Shown one piece after another: positions 55,720 through 64,000 of a DNA stretch of 64,000 bases (its first letter is position 1; each line of letters starts with the position of its first letter). The stretch spans positions 38,075,113 to 38,139,112 of the forward strand of contig NC_052508.1 of assembly GCF_014356525.2 (NCBI RefSeq). The letters run 5' to 3'. Source of the DNA: Nilaparvata lugens (taxonomy: Eukaryota > Arthropoda > Insecta > Hemiptera > Delphacidae). Both the position numbers and the translations under genes were made by a program. The notes under the pieces were generated by a model. The model was given only the letters and a program-made list of their open reading frames with translations, was not told the origin of the DNA and searched no databases.

Positions 55720-56625
55720 AATACTAAAGTGTCACTTTTTCGCTCTCGTGACGAAAAAAGAGAAAAACTCCCTAGAGCGTAAAGTAACATCATTTGAATA
55801 ACATGCGAAGCATCTCTATTTTAATAACTTACATTTGAAATAATGTTAGAAGGTCTAAGCTTAGATGAGGAAGCATAATAGAGGTGTCTGTCATTGAGTC
55901 AACTGAATTCAATACCACAACCAGAAATTTGATCAACTTATGAAATATATGTTTGTATGATATTACATACTTAATATTAGTAGACGATGAAAATTTATAC
56001 ATATTTTAAAATATTTTATTCTATTAAAAATACCAGCCAACAAATATTTTTCATCTGAAATTCAAATCTGAAACGCGTGATCTGGAGTCAGCCATTTTTG
56101 ATAGCCGCCCAGCTGATAATTGTTACTACTTTTGCCGATAGATAGCGCAATCGGCAGTGCCAATCAGGCGACCGGATTTTAGGTTTTAGATTTTAGGTTA
56201 TGTTGTTAGAAAACATTGTCACCAATAACGTAAATTATTGAAATGATTTGATCTGCAGTTTCTATGAAAAAATGTAGATGGAGGAAAAATGTTGTGTACA
56301 TCACGAGCGAAAAATACGTTTTCTCCCTCAGGAAAATTGTTGCCCTCGGCTTCGCCTCAGGCTTCAAACTTTTTCCCACTGGGAGAAAAAGTCGTACTTT
56401 TCACTCTAGATATACAAATAACTATTAATCACATTCACTAATCAATACTAATAGTAGTCTATACAACAGATTTATAGTGTTAATGACCTTAACGCACCTT
56501 ATAGTCAAATGACTTTAACGAACGAGTTAGATGTAGAGTTGAGACAGGAGTGAGCGAGCGTAGCGAGCGAACGCGTGTCTTAAAAAGCCCACGAGTGCTT
56601 TAAAGACCATAATTATAGACTATGT
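55720..56625. repeat. Composite repeat with CG-rich short motifs
   Basis: Blocks such as GCCCTCGGCTTCGCCTCAGGC (about 56342), GAGCGAGCGTAGCGAGCG (about 56552) and matched TTTTCGCTC/GAGCGAAAAA-type segments stand out in AT-rich DNA. TAGTCTATA and TATAGACTA lie about 160 bp apart (56457, 56615), perhaps the ends of a small element. Confidence 0.4.
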
Positions 56626-58238
56626 GTTTACTGTGCAAACATCAAACCTGTATTACTGGGCCCCTGAAGTAATGGACTATCTATCAAATGTTTTCTGCTG
56701 CTGCTTATTTATTACTCATTACCTATGCATAAAATATCATCACAATAATTCATAAAATTACTATTGAACTCTATGTTTCATTCGAAATATTCACATTTTG
56801 CTATCATTTTCATTCAACGGTAAGCAATTCAATAAAATTTTATATAAATCTATCAATAATATGATCTAAATACCATTAGTCAATATACAAAATAAATAAT
56901 TCCAAGAAAAGAAATTTATAAACCACGGATAAGAAGTCTTTACCTGTTCTAATGGCTTAATTAGCATCTTCATGTTTTTTTTTCAAAATCACGTGAAACG
57001 ATTATTTTATTATTAATGTAATAATAATTAATGTAACATTTATAGGTGATAATGGCAGTTACATCGATAGTAACAAGGATTGCACTCGCATTGACGAAAT
57101 TGTGGAGAATTTTAAAGCTAAGCGGTGTCAATGAACGGAGGAACTTTGCAATACTTTCAGAATTCAGACCACTGAACATTCAAATTTCAAGTCAGATTAC
57201 ATGGAAATTCATCGGCTTCTACTAAATTCAAGTTTTTTGGTATATTTAGATGGTTTCTAAAATATGATGTGATCAAAATGGACCGGCCATCGTCAACTTG
57301 AGAAGAGCCAAGTGCTTCTCGTTTCTTCACTCACAAAGACTGATCGTTCTCTAGACACTCGCCAAAGTGACAAAATTCATTAAAACCCAGTTCCACAAAT
57401 TTTGTTTTCTATTCATCACATTTATTGATGTTCAAACGAAACATCTTTTTTAATCCACGTGTCAATTTATTATTAAGTTGTCAATGATGGAATTACTTAT
57501 TTCAAAAATTCTTCAGAATTATCTTTTCTCTATGTCATTGACGCTAATCGTTTGTCGACTCAATATTTATGTTCTATAATATCAACTAGGTGGATTTTCG
57601 ATTTTCATGTGATCTGTCTTAAAAGATAATTATGTGACTTTCAAGGCCGGGATACACCTGTTATACAGGGTTACAGCCAAACCTCCCCTCTACCCGACAT
57701 GAGTCTGGTCGGAATCCTGTACCACAGATGTCACAAGTGCCTATTTTATTATTATCATTTACAGTTAATAAATATTTTTGATTTGTCGAATAATTCAGAG
57801 CAGCTCAATATTAACATCTATAAAGTGATTCTTCTAACTATAACGAAAAAGGAGAAGATAAAATGATTAAGAAGTTGAAATATAGAAATATTACTAAGAG
57901 TTGGTAATTTGAATATTCCTGTGTATGAGAACAGTTGAATAATGTAAAATTTACAGTCAGATTTGATCACTTTTTTGTAAATGAAACATTCATTATTACT
58001 AATTCGAATAAAGGATATCCTTCTAAGGTTATTAGAATACAAGTTTTATTCATCTGAATTGTTTGTCAAACGTTTCATAAAGTAATTTCAAATCCTAAAC
58101 TTTTCAAGTAATATTTTTACTAGCACTAAGTTGACAGTGATAAAAAATCACTTTAAAATCAATTGAAAATATTTCTCGCTCTTATGATTTAATTTTGTTA
58201 CTACTATTAATTTCCATTTGATTCGAATTTGTAGACTT
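56626..58238. other. No gene recognised
   Basis: AT-rich intergenic DNA downstream of the F-box gene. Confidence 0.6.
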
Positions 58239-58318
58239 TCATAATGATACCAATACATTGATGGAAATCCAAATCTATATAATGATACCAATAGATTGAT
58301 GGAAACCAAATCTATATA
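58239..58318. repeat. 40-bp tandem duplication
   Basis: ATAATGATACCAATACATTG... and ATAATGATACCAATAGATTG... adjacent, each ending CCAAATCTAT. Confidence 0.85.
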
Positions 58319-58368
58319 AATTGGTCATAATACCTTTGTCGATAATTTCTTGCCTAGCAAGTCCAGTG

Positions 58369-58369
<1 letters not shown>

Positions 58370-58427
<58 letters not shown>
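58370..58427. repeat. (TA)n microsatellite
   Basis: TA run with one register slip (TATAATATAT). Confidence 0.95.
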
Positions 58428-58429
<2 letters not shown>

Positions 58430-61080
58430 TTTTTCTTTATTGATTTATATTCTTGTTCTTGAATTACTGAGTACCGTAATGTTGTTTGAATTACATTGTA
58501 TAATACTTTTATTAGAATTGCTTTGTCTATTGAAGATTTGAGAACTTGCATTTGACTTTTTAAATTAGCTTTTTACATTCCCTTCGACAAATTAACAAAC
58601 TCGAATTGAAATGAAAACTATGTGATTATGATATTTTATTTCAGAGTAACATAAAATTTGTAGCTTCAGTATAGGTGATAAATTCCACCTTTCTATTCTA
58701 TGATACATCACAGTTCACTTTTCGAACCGTCCAACTAACTTAATTTCAATTCAAGTTTTCAGATAGTTTTGGCCTCATTTATCATTATTTTTTAAAAATT
58801 AAATACCGGTATCTGAGATTACGTTTCTCACAAGGGAAGTTAAAAAAGATGTTTGGAAAATTCAAGTAGTGTGTTTCGTAAACGCTTGAAACAGTTTGTG
58901 GTATCATTCCTTGATGCAAGACTGCTCTTTCAATACTGCAGCTACTTTATAATTCAAAGTTGTTTAATGTATTATCTAGTTTTTTTCCCAGGGAAAATAA
59001 TTCCCCATCTACATTACCATCATCATTAAGAAGGTTCAAAACCTACTTTAATATCCATGCGAATTTCCAAAGTTTCGTAAATCACATTTCAATTATTTCA
59101 TGAGCTTATTCTTTGCTCTTTGCATAAAAGTATCTACGTAAAACAGTGCTTGCAATATAAAACATCTGCAATATTGTTAGCGTTACTTGATATAAGCTAG
59201 TGTGAGGTCCGTTTGTTTATGAAATTGTTACACTTATATTCCTTTTATAAGACTGTCAACACCTACTTTTTATAATATTATTTTACACTTTCAAGCATTA
59301 TCTCTTCAAATTACTCTTTCATAATATGATGGACTTCAACCTTAGTTGAAATTTGAGAAATTTCCTCAACGGATTTTTTTGCATCAAACGATGAAAATTT
59401 AGAGTCCAACACCTTGAAAACAAAACTCTAAGCTAAGTTTAGGAGCTCCAACTCCTATTGCTTATTCACTGCCAATTCGGAAATTCACTAATTGATTGTC
59501 AATTTTTGCAGTTATTAATAAACATAATCATCTCACCAAGAAGTCATCATCATTCATGTCATCAACAAACGTGAAGATATATATTTTTGTAGAAGATCAT
59601 TGTATATTTTTCACACTACAAAACCTTTCGATCATGTTTAAATTGGCATTACAACCACAATATTTCAAAACTAATTTATTACATTTATGTCCTTATATGG
59701 GCATAATATTAAGCTTGTATTATGATGTAAATAGTATTAAACATATTTACTTCATAATTTACAGTAAGTTGAATACCTAATTCAGATATTCTGTTCACCC
59801 ATACCTATCCATATAAAAGTATAATTCACATTTTTTTCTTCTAGTAATATCTTAGCTTTAGCAATCATAATAATATTATATAATAGATATAATTAGTCAT
59901 ATTAGTACTATTATTGCTAAACTGGTCTTGATTTGATCTTAGTGATTATCAATTTTCTAACATATAACTAGATTCATAGTAGAAAAATAACTAATTCTTT
60001 AGCTAAAAGCTATGCATCTTAATTTCGGCAATAACGTCAAGAAAGTTTTTTGTGATAGATCTTTATTATTGAGTTGTGATTTCTTTTTATATTTTTGTTG
60101 GAAAATAATAAGTTGTTGTGCAATCAAATCTTTCAACTTATTTCTTTTTTCCAGGTATATTGTATTTCTCTTGTTTGAGAGTTGCCCTCCAAATTCCCCT
60201 TCGCTGAGAAAGCATGGCACTGATTTATTCATTTTTAAACATGCTGGTCAAAAAACGAATGCAGTAACTTGACCCACAGAAAAATTAAAATACCTTTTTA
60301 TTTGCTACGGTGATGCTCACATGAGCTCCAGATCTTGATGGAATGGCACTTAAATAAATATGGATTTAATCAGTTGATGATGGAGATGAGTGGACCACCA
60401 TGAATTAATTTTTAGACATTAATGACTCAGATCTTCAAGTAGTCACCCATCCAAGGGAGTAGCAGACGCATGAATTTTAACATGTAGGCTACATAAATTG
60501 TTTTGCTGAGGTGATGCCCACATGGGTCCTAGGCTTGTGTTTAATTCAAATGCATTTATTAGTTTTAATCATATCCTGAGACATCCAAAAAAATGGACAG
60601 AGGATAGGTCAACATTCATAGGCAAATAACATAATAAAATGAACAAATTAAATTGAAAAATTACACTACTCAAGTTGAGTAGATCTACTATCACTTCACC
60701 ATTAAACGAAAACGTACTTAATCACATATATTTGAACAGCTCTATTTTAAAACTCATTCGAAGTATAAACCGTTTGAATTACCAGCCAATCTCTGAGATT
60801 AATTTTTATTTTTCAATGTCTTCCATATCTTTCAGATTATTTGGCAGAGAATTGCATATTTTGGCCTGCTAAACTAAGGCGCTTTCTCCAAGAGGGTGGT
60901 TTTGTGTAATACATAAAGTCGATAACATATATTAGAGTTGCGAGTTTAATAACTATTTGAATCTTCACCGGCCAAATGTGCTTATATTTTGCCTAGTTTA
61001 AACACATATCTCAAGTATGTAAGGAGAGGACAAGGTGAGAAAGCTCACCGACAGCTAAATCTCGCGACAGCTATATCTTG
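58430..61080. other. No gene recognised
   Basis: AT-rich. A recurring phrase GATGCCCACATGGGTCCTAGG (about 60513) has relatives near 60311 and 61810, so some unnamed repeat family is present. Confidence 0.5.
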
Positions 61081-61086
61081 GGGTCT

Positions 61087-61790
61087 TATTTATTTATTTA
61101 TTTATTTACATACAAAATCTCAAAGAATAAATCCAAGAAGAGCCTTATTGACATCAACTAGCTTAGTCACTTATATTTGATGCAAAATAAGAATGAAAAA
61201 ATCAAATAAAATAGTAAACACAATTTTTGAATACGATACTAATATGATAAGAATAGGCGAAATGAGGCCAAATGAAAAAAATTAACTAATGATAATAGTA
61301 AAATAAAAAATAAAACAAATGAAAAATAATAAATAAAAATTAATTAAAGTTAATGGAGAATAGAGAAAAAATAGTACTTTAGAAGAAAAAAATTCAGGGA
61401 GTTATTGAAGATAACCCTGACCGCTCTCTTTTCGACCTCTTCATCTGTAGATGAGTTCCCTCAGACAATTATACTATGCTTCAGGAATGGGGAAAATATC
61501 CATAGTATACACTTAGCAGTGTTATGAAACTTACCGTATTTTTCCTCTAAGCACCCACAGTGAGAAGCAGACAGAGCTCAGCTACATGTCTATCAGTTTG
61601 CTCCACCCATTTCAAGTTTCTATCAAGCAGCACACCCAGGAACTCCACACAACCCACATCTTCCAGCTGAAACTGATAGTGATTCAGGTTAATGTTACTT
61701 TGTGTAGACTGCATTGTTGTTACACTTGAAAATGCATAGCAAAGTCCAATACAAAACAAGAAAGGTAAATAACAGCATTGGCAAAACAAA
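61087..61790 (-). mobile_element. LINE 3' fragment with (TAAA)n tail
   Basis: Minus-strand coding at 61790-61550 contains VEFLGVLLDRNLKWVEQ, the region after the RT core. The element ends at a TTTA/TAAA tract at 61087-61108, the usual LINE tail. 5'-truncated. Confidence 0.65.
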
Positions 61791-62186
61791 TAATATCTTT
61801 TTTGCTAAGGATCATGCCCACAAGAGCTCTAGGCTTGTGCGTGGGTAATGAAGCGATATTTATCAATATAATAAGAGAGAGTAGGGCTGTGTTTGTTCGT
61901 GTGTTCGTTTGTTTGCATCAAAACATGTCAACTTGTGGATTGCATACCGGAAAAACGGGAATGATTTAGATCTCCAAATTTTGAACATAGATTCTAAAAA
62001 TATCAATCTCATGCACCTGGAAGCCCAAATTTCAATTTTCCTTCTAGATTTTTCAGAATTAATGTTCAAATTCATCTATGCTACCGTACATGAAGTTCCA
62101 TTAGGCTACATTGTTGCAGCCCAAAGTGTGTTTTTTTATGAGGAGGATCCTTATAATGCTGTTACAAGACTATAACTTTTGAACGC

Positions 62187-62269
62187 CTGTGTAGCGCGAT
62201 GGTAAACCGCTAGCTTACGGAGCGACGGACGGTTCCTCGGTTCGAATCCCGATGCTTCCCAATTTTTTT
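62187..62269 (+). ncRNA. tRNA-like (SINE or tRNA pseudogene) sequence
   Basis: A-box-like TAGCGCGATGGTAAACC, B box GGTTCGAATCC (62239-62249), a CCCA end and a T7 Pol III terminator. No 5' acceptor strand pairs with the TGCTTCCC 3' strand, so it is not a normal tRNA gene. Probably the Pol III head of a SINE or a relic. Confidence 0.5.
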
Positions 62270-62504
62270 GTTCTTAATTTTTTCCCTCTAAACGTATTAT
62301 TATCAATTATTTTTTGAAGGAATTTGTTTTCATTACAATATTGAACTTGGATTTTATAAAATAATTATTTTTAATGTAAAATTTTGCCACCAGTACAAAT
62401 GAATTGGACATAGTCTTCATGCTGTAGGCCTATCATTGAATTTCATAAGAAGAACATGAATAGATCACAATAAAATAAGTAATAATTTATATTCTTCAGT
62501 TATA

Positions 62505-63310
62505 ATGTACTATCAGACACGAAACTCAACTGATTAATTTGAAATTTTGCATATAGATTCTTAGTAATTAACCGAGGATGGTTATTTATGCCTATTTTCA
62601 GATCTTCAAGATTTCATTACATCAAGTTTTCAATTTGTCATGCTTCCAGTTGTATAGAAGCAGCTGAATATTTCTTTTAAAAGGGACACTAGATGATAGG
62701 TATGATTGGGGATCCTATTCGAATAAAAATAACTGATTTTCTGTCGCATCAAAACCGCACCAATTTCTCGAACCGTTCAAAAGTTATTCTCATTCAAAGA
62801 TACTGATAAATCATCCATCCATCCATCATCTTTACTATAATAATGGAAAGAGTTGGCTCATACACGTACGTGATGTAGGAAAATTATGTTTGACACATCA
62901 TCACGTCTGAACTACTGGACTGATTGATTTGAAATTTTGCATAAAGATTCTTCATTACCGAGGATGGTTATAGGCCTATTTTCAAATTTCGAATTTTTTA
63001 TTACATCAAGTTTTCATTTTGCAGTTTTAAAATAGACCCTTGCAAAGCACGGGTTACCTACTCGTAATATAATAAAGTAAGGCACTGGCGTATACACGTA
63101 CGGGGTAGGAAATACTCGAACAGCTCAATTTTGAAATACTTTTGCTATCTAAGGATTTAAGATAAACTAGCAGATAGCATGTGCTTCGCAAGGGTTTAGT
63201 TATAAAAACTTGATAAACTAAAAACTTTAACAATTTAAAATAGGCCCATAATCAACCTCGGTAAGTTAAGAATCTATATGCAAAATTCCAAGTTAATCAG
63301 TGTAGTTCAA
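62505..63310. repeat. Cluster of partial 'CGAGGATGGTTATAGGCC' repeats
   Basis: Copies at about 62505-62650 (+), 62826-63066 (+, ending CACGGGTTACCTACTCGT), 63068-63130 (+, start only) and 63160-63310 (-, with TGTGCTTCGCAAGGGTT). All relate to 39985-40235. Confidence 0.7.
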
Positions 63311-63603
63311 ACGTGATGATGCGTTCATCAGAGAGGCAGAGCTGTTTTCTCAACTAAGGAAATTCTGTACACAGCTTTAGCAGGAAAAGGGTGAGCCAGC
63401 AATGCTGGATATGAGAAATGAGGAGCAGTTATCCATAATTTATATTCAGAGCGGTAATGAACAATGCCATATTCAGCTATGCTTGATTTAAGAATGCAAA
63501 GGGTCAGGATTTAAATGAGCCCAACGATCTAGCTGGGTTCCAAAGACTTGCTTCAAAATGATTGCTTTATCTTGATGGAATGGCACTAGATACTAGATCA
63601 CTG

Positions 63604-64000
63604 TAGTGAGGTCCACGTTATAAACTTATAATAGCAGTATTTGATTAACTATTGGCGTTTCTATCATTGTCTATCATTCAATAAAGCAAATAGTGCTATC
63701 ATTTTTACTTCTGTAACGTTACCAGATCGTTTTCAAGAATGTAGAAGTATAATTTAACAAAACATTTTATGTCAATTTATTATGCAAATTTATAATAATT
63801 TACAAATTGAATAATATATTTTCTTAACCTTAAAAATATAATGATCATTTGAAACAAGAGTGAACAAGGCATTATCAGATAAACCGGTAGCAGCTAGAGT
63901 AAGATACACGTTATAATGGCAGTGTTTGTTTGGCAATTGTATTGCTATTATCCTTGTCCATTATTCAACAAAGCGGATATCTCTTTCTCGCTTTGCTCTG
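63604..64000. repeat. Relatives of the 215-bp MITE
   Basis: TAGTGAGGTCCACGTTATAA at 63604 is identical to the MITE terminus at 18433. The following sequence matches the reverse complement of the MITE's right half (CTATCATTCAATAAAGC). A second, diverged terminus (ACACGTTATAATGGCAGTG) starts near 63897 and runs off the window. Confidence 0.75.

Noticed and set aside
59496..59780. 94-codon plus-strand frame
   Set aside because: AT-rich chance frame with no domain, splice sites or promoter.
62187..62261. Functional tRNA gene
   Set aside because: No 5' acceptor strand complementary to the 3' end and poor D-arm; better explained as SINE head or relic.

Overview
The window looks like AT-rich nuclear DNA from an insect, probably a hemipteran such as a planthopper. 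This rests on spliced exons of an animal F-box gene, arthropod TATA/Inr promoters, and dense insect-type transposons of every class. There are no operons, Shine-Dalgarno sites or CRISPR arrays. The species assignment is inference.

Layout. (1) 1-7386: a minus-strand LTR retrotransposon with unusually long LTRs (about 2.5 kb, one cut by the window edge), a tRNA-Lys-type primer site, a gag-like reading frame and no pol. (2) About 7445-24220: a decayed Polinton/Maverick on the minus strand. In transcription order it keeps protein-primed DNA polymerase B, integrase, packaging ATPase, two proteins of unknown function, a phospholipase A2-like protein, an adenain-like protease, the C-terminal third of the major capsid protein, and two more unknown genes. 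All are broken. It has been hit by a young Ty3/Gypsy element (9821-14550, CACT duplication), a 215-bp TA-flanked MITE, a Penelope-like fragment and an unidentified 1-kb segment. (3) 24.7-39 kb: transposons only. These are a non-autonomous hAT-like element, a decayed LINE carrying a tRNA-SINE, a fold-back TA element, two oppositely oriented copies of a long-TIR mariner-like transposon, and an inverted pair of GTGCAC-rich tandem repeats. (4) 40.8-55.5 kb: the one convincing host gene, an FBXO25/FBXO32 (atrogin)-like F-box protein in at least six exons on the plus strand. Its introns hold an LTR/PBS remnant, a Penelope 3' end and a split LINE. (5) 55.6-64 kb: noncoding DNA with MITE-like palindromes, a LINE 3' end, a tRNA-like sequence, a cluster of one dispersed repeat family, and relatives of the MITE found inside the Polinton polymerase.

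How the parts relate. The Polinton genes once made up a virus-like, self-synthesising transposon (replication, integration, packaging, capsid maturation). None is intact now. The order of events can be read from the nesting: the Polinton is old and decayed, the MITE and Gypsy element came later, and the Gypsy LTRs are indistinguishable where they can be compared. The F-box gene should encode a substrate receptor of an SCF ubiquitin ligase. A TATA-containing promoter and short ATG exon inside its first intron may provide an alternative N-terminus.
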